Below are positions 25,652 to 34,839 of a stretch of DNA of 64,000 nucleotides, piece after piece (within the stretch, counting starts at the first letter, position 1; each line of letters begins with the position of its first letter). The stretch is from Candidatus Hydrogenedentota bacterium (GTDB lineage: Bacteria > Hydrogenedentota > Hydrogenedentia > Hydrogenedentales > JAEUWI01): positions 1 to 64,000 of the forward strand of contig JAEUWI010000001.1 of the NCBI GenBank assembly GCA_016791475.1. The letters are read 5' to 3'. The position numbers and the translations under genes were made by a program. The notes beneath the pieces were generated by a model that saw only the letters and a list, made by a program, of their open reading frames with translations, was not told the origin of the DNA and searched no databases.

Positions 25652-26482
25652 ATGAAACGAATGATGCGGTACTTGAATGTCGGTATGCTGACCCTGATGG
25701 CTGCGGGCAGTGCGTCGGCGATAACCGTTGACGGACAGTGGAATGATTGGTTCAGCTATGCCGGGACTTCGGCGGAAAACTGGAGCCAGAGCTCGGCGTC
25801 CGGCTCCCTGCTGAGCTCGGCCATCCGCTTCCAGGACGATCCCGAAAACGACGCTTCCGGCGGTCAGAACTACGACATCGAGCAAATCTTCTACTACTAC
25901 CAGGATCTGGATGCGAACGCCTACACGGGTGGCACGTTGTACATCGGCATGGTAACGGGTTACGAGCCGTCCAACACCACCTACCGCGCCGGTGATATGT
26001 TCATCGATCTCGGCTACACCGGTGGTCCCACGACCTACGACCTGGCCATCGCGACGGGCACCGAGTCCAACTCGCGTTTCTCCGACGTCTGGTCGAACAA
26101 CGGCTGGTCCACCAGCGGTGTTGTGATCCCGGCCCATTCCGCGGGCAGCCCCTACCGCGTTCGTGACACCCAGCCCGGCGCGACCTTCTACACGAATGCC
26201 CAGGTGGACTGGGACACCGGTGTAGGACCCGGCTCGGCCCACAATTTCCTGGAAGTCGGCCTGAATCTGGACGGCAACCTGGAACAGTTGATCGCCCTCG
26301 GCGGCATCGGCCTCCACTGGACGATGGCGTGCGGTAACGACTACGTCAACGTCTACGACACCAACCCCCTTTCGACGGTTCCCCCGACGCCCCAGAATCC
26401 CGTACCCGAACCGGCCACGATGGTCCTCTTCGGCATGGGCGCCGGCCTCCTCGCGGTGCGCAAGCGTCTGGGAGCGAAGTAG
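25652..26482 (+). CDS. PEP-CTERM sorting-domain surface protein
   Basis: The 276-residue protein has an N-terminal signal peptide (MLTLMAAGSASA, cleaved before ITVDG), a secreted body rich in Tyr, Gly, Asn and Thr, and the C-terminal PEP-CTERM signal: VPEPATMVLFGMGAGLLAVR followed by basic residues. Exosortase cuts such proteins and moves them to the cell surface or an extracellular matrix. The body resembles no enzyme I know; QNYDIEQIFYYYQDLDANAY and DTQPG-type loops suggest a carbohydrate-binding or structural role. An exosortase gene is not in the window. A near-consensus sigma-54 site lies upstream and a strong terminator downstream, so it is a single-gene unit. Confidence 0.88.
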   Translation: MKRMMRYLNVGMLTLMAAGSASAITVDGQWNDWFSYAGTSAENWSQSSASGSLLSSAIRFQDDPENDASGGQNYDIEQIFYYYQDLDANAYTGGTLYIGMVTGYEPSNTTYRAGDMFIDLGYTGGPTTYDLAIATGTESNSRFSDVWSNNGWSTSGVVIPAHSAGSPYRVRDTQPGATFYTNAQVDWDTGVGPGSAHNFLEVGLNLDGNLEQLIALGGIGLHWTMACGNDYVNVYDTNPLSTVPPTPQNPVPEPATMVLFGMGAGLLAVRKRLGAK

Positions 26483-26518
26483 GCCGCAAGGGCTTGCCCC
26501 ACTCACTTGAAATTATCT

Positions 26519-26559
26519 CCGGGCCCGTGTCTCCCACACGGGCCCGGATTCTTTTTTTT
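26519..26559 (+). terminator. Strong intrinsic terminator after the PEP-CTERM gene
   Basis: CCGGGCCCGTGT (26519-26530) pairs perfectly with ACACGGGCCCGG (26536-26547) over a 5-base loop, followed by ATTC and eight T (26552-26559). Confidence 0.95.
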
Positions 26560-26565
26560 GGGCCG

Positions 26566-26595
26566 TTGTACTTTCATGTTCCCGCGCCGTATGCT
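26566..26595 (+). promoter_or_regulatory. Sigma-70-type promoter for the phosphatase gene
   Basis: TTGTAC (26566-26571) and TATGCT (26590-26595) are 18 bases apart, just after the terminator and 45 bases before the ATG at 26640. Confidence 0.4.
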
Positions 26596-26639
26596 AGTCC
26601 CATGTGGCGAGGCACGCAACGCGGAAGAAAGGAGAACCC

Positions 26640-29600
26640 ATGTCCCCGGGACTGGCTCTGCTTCTGATAGAGGCGCTTACGGTCTACGGGTTGGTTTTTC
26701 TGGTTCACGCCACGCGAGACCGCTTCACCCTGTTGCCGTACTATGGGCTCCTCGGCGTACTCGCGGCGACCCTCCGCTGGACCACGGATGCGGGCATCGA
26801 GTACGAAGTGGGACCGCTGACCCTAATTCTTGGTTCGGTGGTATTTTTTACGTCCATCCTGTTCGGCGTATTTCTGCTCTATCTCTTTGACGGGGTTAAG
26901 GCGGCGCAGATCGGCATTTACACCGTGGTGTCGGTCTCCATTCTCTCGCCGGCGGTCGCGAATATCTTCCAGTTTCAGCTCATGGAGATAAGACCTGAGG
27001 AGGCGGAGCGGATTGTACTCAGCCCGGCGCGGGTCTATGTGGCATCGACGGCGGCCATGGTCATCGACTTTCTCTGTATGTCCATGGTGTGGGAGTTCCT
27101 TGGGCGTCGCTGGAGCCGGCTGCCGTACCTGTTTCGTATCGCGACCTGCCTTCTTACGGCGTACTGGCTGGATGCCTTCCTCTTTTCGGTTGGCGCATTC
27201 TGGGGGGATCCCGATTTCAACGGAATTCTGACGGGCAATCTGATCAGCCGCGCCGTTCTAACCGTGTGTGTCGCTCCGATAGTCACGCTGTACGTGATCT
27301 GGGAGTCGCGCCGCCACCACTATGAGATCACACCCCGCCATGTCATGGCGCTGCTGCATCAGAGCGCCCGAACCGAGCTGGATCTTTCGGACGCGCGGCA
27401 CGAAATCGAAGTGCGCAAGCGCATCGAGAAGGAACTGCGGCGCCGGGACGCGATCCTGCGCTCGCTGGCCTATACCGCGGAGCACTTTCTCAATGGCGGC
27501 CGGGACGCCATCGGTGTGGCCGAGCTGCTGATGACACTGGGAAACGCATTGGGCGTAAGCCGGGCCAGCATCTGCGAGATCGAGCAAGAAGCGGCCGGCG
27601 GCGCGCTTATCCGCGAGCGCTACCTTTGGATGTCGCCAACGCTCCCGTCGTCGCGGCACGGGGCGTCCTGGGAGGGCGCGGCATTCGGCGCCGAAGGTCT
27701 CGGCCGCTGGGAGCGGCTCCTCTCCCGCGGCGAGCCGGTCCAGGGTCTCGACCGCGACCTCCCCTCGGAGGAGAGGCCGGCGATGCACCGCCGTGGCGTT
27801 CTGAGCATTCTCGTCCTGCCGGTATTCGTGCAGGAGGCGTGGTGGGGCTTTCTCGCCTTTGAGGATTGCGAGACGTCACGGGCCTGGCCCCGCTCGGAGA
27901 TCGACGCACTCAGGACGGCGGCGGGAACGCTGGGCGCGGCGATCCACCAGCGACGCATCGAAGCGGCGCTCCTGGCGACCAACGAGCGCCTCGATCTGGC
28001 GCTCGAAGGGGGCGATCTGGGGTTGTGGGACTGGGATATCGGATCCGACCAGGTGGTATTCAACCAACAGTGGGCCGCCATGCTCGGCTACACGTTGAAC
28101 GATCTGGAGCCCACCACGCGCGCGTGGCAGAACCTCATCCATCCCGACGACAAGCCCCGGTTGCGCACGATCATGCTGGCGCACTTGAAAGGTGAGACCC
28201 CATTCTACGAGGTGGAAGCGCGCATGCGCAGCCGCAGCGGCCAGTGGCACTGGATCCTGAGCAAGGGCAAAGTCGTGTCGCGGGATTCAAACGGTTGGGC
28301 GCTGCGCGCCACGGGCACGCACCTCGACATTACGCTGCGCAAGGAAACCGAAGAGGCGCTGCGCCTGTCCCAGGAGCTTTTCCGGCTCATGTACGAAGAG
28401 TCGCCCCTGGGCCTGGCGCTCTGCGCGATGGACGGCGCCTTTGTCCAGGCGAACCGCGCGTACCTGAAGATCGTGGGTTACACGGAGGAGGAGATCCGCG
28501 AGCTCCGTTATCTGGACATTACCCCCGCGCGCTTTGCCGCCCAGGAAGAGGCCCAGCTCCAGTCGATGCGCGCCACGGGCCGTTACGGTCCCTACGAGAA
28601 GCTCTACATCAGCAAGAGCGGCGGGCTGATCCCCGTGCTCCTGAACGGCTGCCTCGTGGAGGGGGCCGACGGCAAGGAATACATCTGGTCCATTGTGGAG
28701 GACATCAGCGCGCGCAAAGCGGCGGAGCAGGCGATCGCCGAAGCACGGGCCTATGAGCGGGAAATCGAGACGCGCATTGAGGAAACACTCCTGCGCGGCC
28801 GTCCACCGGCCCATCTCGATGGCGTGGAAATCGCGGCCATTACCGTGCCGAATCAGCATCTGGATGGCGACTTTGCCGAGTTCATCCCGTTGAATCCCCG
28901 ATGCTTCGACGTGCTCGTGGGCGATGTGATGGGGAAGGGCATTTTCGCGGCGCTGGTGAGCGCCGGGGCGAAGAGCCGCTTCCTGCGCGCACTGGCCACT
29001 CAGTTGGCCAGCGCGCAGGGCGACCGCCACCCCTCGCCGGCGGATCTGGTGGAGGCGGTGCACCGGGACATCACACGCCAGTTGATCGATTTGGATTGTT
29101 TTCTCACCCTGTGTTACGCGCGCTTCGATCTCGATGCCGGCCGGGTGACGTATGTGGATTGCGGCCACACCAAGACGATTCGGTACCGCCCCGGAACCAA
29201 CGCGTGCCTGCTGCTGGAAGGGAGCAACGTGCCCATCGGCTTTCTCGAAGGGGAAGACTATGTAGAGCACGAGACGGATCTAATGCCCGGCGACCTGTTC
29301 ATTTTCTACTCCGATGGCTTGACCGAAACCCGGAATCTGGAAGGGGCCATGTTTGGCGTGGATCGCCTGCAGGAGATCATACGGATTCACGCGTCGCTCG
29401 ATCCCGCCGATCTCACCCACAAAGTGGTGGAGCTGGTGGGCCAGTTCTCCGGCGTGGACGCGCCCGGAGACGATCAAACCTGCGTGACCGTGCGGATTCA
29501 GGATCCTCTTGCGGACGCCCGAACGGTGAAGGTGCGCCTAGCCATTCAAGCGGTGCCAGAGCAACTGGTCGTCGCCCGGACCTTTATTCAAGAACATCTG

Positions 29601-29978
29601 GCGGCTCACGCCGCGCTGCTGGGTGGAGAGGAAGACTTCAGCCGGGTGGTGCTGGCCTTTGTGGAGGCGCTCTCGAATATCATCAAGCATTCTTTCGGCG
29701 GGGGCGCGGAGAAGCGCATCGACATAGAGCTCCGCAGCTCCCGCAATCGCCTGAGCATTGACATCGTCCATGGCGGAACCCCCTTCCGGCCGCGGAGCAC
29801 GCCCCTGCCCGATCCCAGACAGCGGCGGGAGGGCGGCTACGGCCTCTATATTATGAACCGGTGTTTCGACCAGATTGCCTATGAGACGACGGGATCCGGC
29901 AGCCAGTGTATCAGCTTGTTGAAATTGTTTTCTCCGGCCTGGCGCGTGCCCCCGCCGCAGACCGGTCCGGAAGGGTGA
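26640..29978 (+). CDS. Membrane GAF-PAS-PAS-SpoIIE phosphatase with RsbW-like kinase domain
   Basis: The 1112-residue protein starts with about 225 residues of membrane helices (LALLLIEALTVYGLVFLVHA onward) that resemble the VUT-type 7-helix bundle. A GAF-like domain (near 270-440) follows, then two PAS domains (about 450-570 and 575-695). Next comes a SpoIIE/PP2C phosphatase (QHLDGDFAEFIPL, DVLVGDVMGKGIFAALVSAG, FYSDGLTETRN), and last a GHKL ATPase domain of the RsbW/SpoIIAB type (LAFVEALSNIIKHSFGGGAE and GGYGLYIMNRCFDQI). It could thus both dephosphorylate and phosphorylate an anti-anti-sigma factor. The ATG has AAAGGAG upstream. No anti-anti-sigma gene is adjacent, so the target is elsewhere. 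The sensory ligand is unknown. Confidence 0.85.
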   Translation: MSPGLALLLIEALTVYGLVFLVHATRDRFTLLPYYGLLGVLAATLRWTTDAGIEYEVGPLTLILGSVVFFTSILFGVFLLYLFDGVKAAQIGIYTVVSVSILSPAVANIFQFQLMEIRPEEAERIVLSPARVYVASTAAMVIDFLCMSMVWEFLGRRWSRLPYLFRIATCLLTAYWLDAFLFSVGAFWGDPDFNGILTGNLISRAVLTVCVAPIVTLYVIWESRRHHYEITPRHVMALLHQSARTELDLSDARHEIEVRKRIEKELRRRDAILRSLAYTAEHFLNGGRDAIGVAELLMTLGNALGVSRASICEIEQEAAGGALIRERYLWMSPTLPSSRHGASWEGAAFGAEGLGRWERLLSRGEPVQGLDRDLPSEERPAMHRRGVLSILVLPVFVQEAWWGFLAFEDCETSRAWPRSEIDALRTAAGTLGAAIHQRRIEAALLATNERLDLALEGGDLGLWDWDIGSDQVVFNQQWAAMLGYTLNDLEPTTRAWQNLIHPDDKPRLRTIMLAHLKGETPFYEVEARMRSRSGQWHWILSKGKVVSRDSNGWALRATGTHLDITLRKETEEALRLSQELFRLMYEESPLGLALCAMDGAFVQANRAYLKIVGYTEEEIRELRYLDITPARFAAQEEAQLQSMRATGRYGPYEKLYISKSGGLIPVLLNGCLVEGADGKEYIWSIVEDISARKAAEQAIAEARAYEREIETRIEETLLRGRPPAHLDGVEIAAITVPNQHLDGDFAEFIPLNPRCFDVLVGDVMGKGIFAALVSAGAKSRFLRALATQLASAQGDRHPSPADLVEAVHRDITRQLIDLDCFLTLCYARFDLDAGRVTYVDCGHTKTIRYRPGTNACLLLEGSNVPIGFLEGEDYVEHETDLMPGDLFIFYSDGLTETRNLEGAMFGVDRLQEIIRIHASLDPADLTHKVVELVGQFSGVDAPGDDQTCVTVRIQDPLADARTVKVRLAIQAVPEQLVVARTFIQEHLAAHAALLGGEEDFSRVVLAFVEALSNIIKHSFGGGAEKRIDIELRSSRNRLSIDIVHGGTPFRPRSTPLPDPRQRREGGYGLYIMNRCFDQIAYETTGSGSQCISLLKLFSPAWRVPPPQTGPEG

Positions 29979-30100
29979 CGGGGTCGCGTGATGGCTTGAA
30001 ATAGGTGGAGTGGCCCTATACAGTAGTGCCTCTGGAAGTACGGGCGATCTCTTCCACGCGTCGGCGCGTCCGGGTTTTCGCCCCCATGTAGGAACCACTC

Positions 30101-30937
30101 ATGTCTGAACCCGTAGCCCTGGCGGTTGCCGCCCACCCCGACGATATTGAATTCATGATGACCGGAACACTACTGCTGCTGGGGCAGGCCGGATACAAAC
30201 TCCACATGATCAACCTGGCTTCGGGCTGTTGCGGTTCGATGGACGAGAACCGCCAGACCATCGCCACGCGGCGGCTGAGTGAAGCTCGGGAGGCGGCCCG
30301 GGTGGTGGGGGCCAAGCTGCACGACCCCATCGCGGATGATCTGGAGGTCTTCTACACCAAGGAGCTGATCCAGAAGATGTGCGCCGTGGTGCGCGTTGCG
30401 CGACCGACCATCATGCTGCTGCCATCACCGGAAGATTACATGGAAGACCACATGACGTCGAGCCGCCTCGCGGTGACGGCGGCTTTTGTGCGTGGCATGC
30501 CCAATTTCCTGACCGCGCCGCCCCGCAATCCCACGTCCCAGCCCGTCACGCTCTATCATGCCCTGCCCTATGGCCTCCGCGACGGCATGCGGCGGGTGGT
30601 TCGTCCCGGGCAGTTCGTCGACATCACCTCGGTGCTGAAAGAGAAGCGCGCCGCGCTCGCCTGCCATCGCAGCCAGAAAGAGTGGCTGGACAAAACCCAG
30701 GGCGTGGATTCATACCTGGACACGATGGAGAGCATGTCGGAAGAAGTGGGACGCTGGAGCACGGTCTTCGCCTATGCCGAGGGCTGGCGTCGCCATTCAC
30801 ACCTGGGATTTTGTGACGAAAGCGCCGATCCCCTCACGGAAGCCCTGGGCGACAAGGTGCTCACTTCCGTGGCCTATGAGCGGGATCTAAAACAGGATCC
30901 GCTTCGGGCAATGAAACGCTATCGGCAGCGAAGCTGA
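30101..30937 (+). CDS. PIG-L/LmbE-family zinc deacetylase
   Basis: These enzymes remove N-acetyl groups from sugars such as GlcNAc derivatives, or related amides. The 278-residue product has the zinc motif AHPDDIEFMMTGTLL (the first His-Pro-Asp-Asp) near residue 12, and the second ligand region SPEDYMEDHMTSSRLA near 110 (a His in DxxxH style). There is no signal peptide, so it acts in the cytoplasm. The ATG has AGGAA ahead of it. A second PIG-L gene at 34840 is only distantly similar. The two bracket a PKD lipoprotein and a 56-residue gene, but roles are not linked by sequence. Confidence 0.87.
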   Translation: MSEPVALAVAAHPDDIEFMMTGTLLLLGQAGYKLHMINLASGCCGSMDENRQTIATRRLSEAREAARVVGAKLHDPIADDLEVFYTKELIQKMCAVVRVARPTIMLLPSPEDYMEDHMTSSRLAVTAAFVRGMPNFLTAPPRNPTSQPVTLYHALPYGLRDGMRRVVRPGQFVDITSVLKEKRAALACHRSQKEWLDKTQGVDSYLDTMESMSEEVGRWSTVFAYAEGWRRHSHLGFCDESADPLTEALGDKVLTSVAYERDLKQDPLRAMKRYRQRS

Positions 30938-30938
30938 A

Positions 30939-31109
30939 TCAGGTCCGACCGAAGTAACACTTGCCGCTGAGCCAGAGCCACTGGTGGCCCGCGCCGGCGA
31001 TTACGCGCGGAATTACATAAGACAGTAAAATCTCGTCTTCTTCGGCGGCGGGGATGAGATCGCGCTCCGTGAAGAAGGAATCTTTGATCCGCTGGTAAAT
31101 CGGAGTCAT
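30939..31109 (-). CDS. Small protein, 56 residues, unknown
   Basis: This short gene lies one base from the PIG-L stop and runs the other way. ATG at 31109 follows AGGAG eight bases upstream, which makes translation credible. The product begins MTPIYQRIKDSFFTERDLIP, then EEDEILLSYVIPRVIAGAGH, and ends QWLWLSGKCYFGRT. There is no clear signal peptide. No family is recognised; the tight ribosome site and clean codons argue for a real gene. Confidence 0.55.
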   Translation of the reverse strand: MTPIYQRIKDSFFTERDLIPAAEEDEILLSYVIPRVIAGAGHQWLWLSGKCYFGRT

Positions 31110-31276
31110 GACGGTACTCCTGAATAGGGAAGTGTCTGTAAGATATTACCGCAGTATCGCTCAAATGTCACTATTCGCATGATAGTTCAGAACCCCAAAC
31201 CCTTCGAGCCGGGATGAGGCAACTGCCGCGCCGGCCATTCAGGGTGTCTAGATCAGGAATCCGTCCGGAACTCAAG

Positions 31277-34200
31277 ATGCGTAAGTCATTACAATATATG
31301 GGTTTGATGGCTTCCGTCCTGTGGTTGGGCGGGTGCCCGCTCCTCAACCAGTTTCTGGATGCACCCGAAAGCGCCTTCGAGGGAGCGCCCACCGCCGGAG
31401 AAGCGCCGTTGACCGTGCTCTTCACGGATGCCTCCGAGGCGGGCTCGACGAATATCACGGAGTGGCAGTGGGATTTTGGCGACGGGTCCACCTCCATGCT
31501 CCGGAACCCCAGCCATATCTACACGGCGCCGGGAAACTATACGGTGTCTCTCACGGTGACCAGCAGCGTGGGTACCCACACGGCGCTCCGGCGGGATTAC
31601 ATCAAGGTCGTGGAGAAGCCCGATGCGGACTTTACCGCGTTCCCTCTTTCCCGGGGGGCTCCCCTGACGGTTTCTTTTGCCGACACATCCTCGCCGGGCT
31701 CCGCGCCCATCACGGCCTGGGAATGGAACTTTGGTGATCGGAGCCCTATCGGCACGGAGCAGAACCCGAATCACGTCTACACCGCGCCGGGGCTTTATAC
31801 CGTCTCGCTGACGGTGACCACCACGGCCGGGACGGACAAAGAGACCAAGGTTCAGTTCGTCAACGTGGCCGGTGCGCCCGTGGCCGACTTCACCTCCGAC
31901 TTCAGCCCGGGGGTGGCTCCACTGACTGTAAAATTCACAGACGCCTCCGCGACCGGGACGGCCACAGTCCTGTCCCGCGCGTGGGAGTTCGGCGATGGTG
32001 GTCTGTCCGCAGAGCAAAATCCCTCTCACACCTACACTGCTTCCGGCGTGTATTCCGTGTCGTTAACCCTGGAGACCACGGCAGGCACGGACAAGGTGAC
32101 GAAGGCCCAGTACATCACGGTGGAGCAGGGACCGGACGCCGCGTTTTCTGGAACACCCCTCGCCGGTCCGGCGCCCCTGTCGGTTCTCTTTACGGACGAA
32201 TCGACACCGGGCACCCAGGCGATTACGCGCCGCCAGTGGGACTTCGGCGACGGCGGACTGCTGAGCACCCAGACCAATCCCACGCGCGTCTATACGGCCC
32301 CGGGAAAATACGATGTTTCCCTGCGCGTGACCACGCCCGCGGGGACAGACACCCTGCTCAAGCCCGAATACGTCACCGTAACACCCGCGGCGGCCTTCAG
32401 CGCCAACCCGGCCACCGGCACGGGTTCACTTTCGGTGCAATTCACCGATCAATCGGACCTGGGGAAGTACCCTGCGAGTGCCTATGCCTGGAGCTTTGGC
32501 GACGGCAAGAGCAGTGCGGAGCCCAGCCCCACGCACACCTATGAGGCTCCGGGCGTCTATGACGTGACCCTGGCGATCACAACGGAGCTGGGGGAGAGCG
32601 TCTCGGTTCGACCCGGCATGATTACCGTGAGTCCAGACGCGGCCTTCTCGGCCGCACCCGTGAGCGGTGCTCCGCCCCTCAACGTGGTGTTCAAGGATGA
32701 GACCGTGCAGGGCGCTATTACGGTTTCCGGCTGGAGCTGGAGCTTCGGCGACGGCGCTTCAAGCACCGAGCAGAATCCCAGCCACGCCTACACCGTGCCG
32801 GGTCGTTACACGGTCGCCCTTCAGACCGCCACGGCGGCGGGTGTCGATACGGAACAGAAAGCGGGTCTGGTGGAGGTGAAGCCGGTGGTAGATTTCGCCG
32901 TGGATTCCCCCACGGGCCAGGGGTCTCTTACGGCGGCCTTTGAAGACACCAGCAACGCGGGCAATTTGAATGTTCTCGGATGGCACTGGGACTTCGGCGA
33001 CGGGGCGAGCAGCGCGGCGCGAAATCCGACCCACACCTATGAGGCGATCGGCACCTATGACGTGGCCTTGACGATCACCACCGCGATAGGAGACGAGCGT
33101 ATCGAGAAGGCGGGCTTCATTCGCGTTGGTCCCAGGGTGGACTTCTCCGCGGACAAGGTAGCCGGAACCGGCGCGCTTTCCGTGGCCTTTACGGACAAGA
33201 CCGACCCGGGTACACTTGAGATCGCGTCCTGGAAATGGGATTTTGGCGATGGCAAGACAAGCGACGAGCAGAATCCACAACATGACTATACCCCGGGTCT
33301 CTTCGATGTCGGACTCACGGTCACCACGAGCCAGGGTGAAAGCGCCACGGTCAAGGAGGCTCTGATTCTGGTAAGTCCCGAGGTGGTCATCGGCGTGGTA
33401 CAGCCCACGGGCCCCGCGCCCTTCGAGGCGTCATTGCTGGACCTGACGCAGGTGGGCGCCTTTGCCGTGGAGGGTCGGCTGTGGGAGCTGGGGGATGGCG
33501 CCACCAGCGAGGAAAAGGACCCCGTTCATATCTACGAAACGCCGGGCAAGTACACGGTCACGCTTACACTAATCACGAATGGCGGCGAGTTTTCGAAGAC
33601 CATCGCGGACTATATCACGGCCCAGCGCGGTCCGACCGCGGCCTTTAGCCACACCGTGATCCGGGGGGGCAATCCCGCCGACCCGGTGACGGTTTCTTAT
33701 GTGAGCATGGCCCTCCCCGGCGACGCGCCGATCTTGAATCAGGAGTGGGATTTTGGAGAATCCGCCATCGCCACCGAAGAGGCCGCCGCGGAGGCGAACC
33801 CTACGGTCACCTATCCCGGAACCTTGTTCGACACGGTTCCGCAAGATGTTTCGCTCACGGTGCGCACGGTCATCGCGGAGAATGTGCTGATCAAAGAGAA
33901 TCTCTTTGGCGCGCCGGTGGCGAAGTCGATGGTTCCAGAGGAAGTGCTCGGGGACGCCGTGCTTACGGCCATCGCGACCGACGCCAGCGGCGACGTTTGG
34001 GCGATAGGTTCGGCGGAGTCACCCATCGTCTTGCGCATGAACCCGGAGGGCGGGCAGCGATGGGGCGTAGCGTTGGAGCCTGAGGCCCGCATGACGCTTC
34101 ACGGGGTGCACGCCCCGGGAGACGGGACGGTTTATGTCGCGGGGGAAATGGGCAAGACCGCCTGGATCGGGCGTTTCGATGCGCTGGGCGAACTCCTGTG

Positions 34201-34756
34201 GGAGTTTCGTCTTGATGATGCGTCCGCTACTTCCGCTATGGCGCTGTCCACGCGCGGTGATGGCGCCGTGGTGTGTGGCGTGCGTCGTGCGGATGAACGA
34301 GGGGGATTCGACCTTCAACTGGTGGAATTGGATGAACGAGGCCGACTCCTGGCGAGTAACCCGGCTAAGCTTGCCCTGGGCGAAGGTGATCGGGCGCAGA
34401 TCGCGATCGATGCGGATGAAGTCCTCGCCATGGTCGACCGTGACAGCGCGACCAGCGTGGTTTCGCGTCTCGCGACGGGCCAGGCTGCGTGGACAATTGT
34501 TGGCGCCTTCGAATCGGGCCCGCCGCTGGCGATTTCCGGGGCGCAGCCGATGGGAGGGGCCGTCTGTGCCGTTGGGGACCGGGATCGAGGCCGAATTGTC
34601 CGGGTAGCACCTGGCGGCATGGCGGAGACGCTGTTGAACGTGCCGAGCGATGTCGTCGCGATTTCGGCTTGCGAAGCGGGTAGCGAAGTGACCTGGCTCT
34701 TACGCGATGGGGACGACCACCGTTGGGAGTTCGGGCGGGAACGAATAGGGGAATAG
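31277..34756 (+). CDS. Lipoprotein with about ten PKD domains and beta-propeller-like C-terminus
   Basis: The 1159-residue protein begins with a lipoprotein signal (MRKSLQYMGLMASVLWLGGC, Cys near residue 20), so it is anchored to a membrane outside the cytoplasm. About ten tandem PKD-like units of 80-85 residues follow, each with an 'W-x-F-G-D-G' core (WQWDFGDGSTS, WEWNFGDRS, WDFGDGASS); the last unit is degenerate. The final 260 residues look like beta-propeller strands (DGTVYVAGEMGKTAWIGRFD). PKD arrays act as spacers or adhesion modules. The ATG at 31277 is chosen over an upstream in-frame ATG because it starts the signal peptide. The repeats are protein repeats, not near-identical DNA repeats, so the array is old. 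Confidence 0.85.
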   Translation: MRKSLQYMGLMASVLWLGGCPLLNQFLDAPESAFEGAPTAGEAPLTVLFTDASEAGSTNITEWQWDFGDGSTSMLRNPSHIYTAPGNYTVSLTVTSSVGTHTALRRDYIKVVEKPDADFTAFPLSRGAPLTVSFADTSSPGSAPITAWEWNFGDRSPIGTEQNPNHVYTAPGLYTVSLTVTTTAGTDKETKVQFVNVAGAPVADFTSDFSPGVAPLTVKFTDASATGTATVLSRAWEFGDGGLSAEQNPSHTYTASGVYSVSLTLETTAGTDKVTKAQYITVEQGPDAAFSGTPLAGPAPLSVLFTDESTPGTQAITRRQWDFGDGGLLSTQTNPTRVYTAPGKYDVSLRVTTPAGTDTLLKPEYVTVTPAAAFSANPATGTGSLSVQFTDQSDLGKYPASAYAWSFGDGKSSAEPSPTHTYEAPGVYDVTLAITTELGESVSVRPGMITVSPDAAFSAAPVSGAPPLNVVFKDETVQGAITVSGWSWSFGDGASSTEQNPSHAYTVPGRYTVALQTATAAGVDTEQKAGLVEVKPVVDFAVDSPTGQGSLTAAFEDTSNAGNLNVLGWHWDFGDGASSAARNPTHTYEAIGTYDVALTITTAIGDERIEKAGFIRVGPRVDFSADKVAGTGALSVAFTDKTDPGTLEIASWKWDFGDGKTSDEQNPQHDYTPGLFDVGLTVTTSQGESATVKEALILVSPEVVIGVVQPTGPAPFEASLLDLTQVGAFAVEGRLWELGDGATSEEKDPVHIYETPGKYTVTLTLITNGGEFSKTIADYITAQRGPTAAFSHTVIRGGNPADPVTVSYVSMALPGDAPILNQEWDFGESAIATEEAAAEANPTVTYPGTLFDTVPQDVSLTVRTVIAENVLIKENLFGAPVAKSMVPEEVLGDAVLTAIATDASGDVWAIGSAESPIVLRMNPEGGQRWGVALEPEARMTLHGVHAPGDGTVYVAGEMGKTAWIGRFDALGELLWEFRLDDASATSAMALSTRGDGAVVCGVRRADERGGFDLQLVELDERGRLLASNPAKLALGEGDRAQIAIDADEVLAMVDRDSATSVVSRLATGQAAWTIVGAFESGPPLAISGAQPMGGAVCAVGDRDRGRIVRVAPGGMAETLLNVPSDVVAISACEAGSEVTWLLRDGDDHRWEFGRERIGE

Positions 34757-34839
34757 AGGTGGAAGTATCGCTCCCTCGATGCCGTCAACGGTGCGGCGGA
34801 TAATGGTGCCCTTCCCCGCATCGGGGCACGATGCGAAGC

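Noticed and set aside
31277..34756. DNA-level tandem repeat in the PKD gene
   Set aside because: Units are alike in protein motif only; the DNA has diverged too far to be a recent repeat array.
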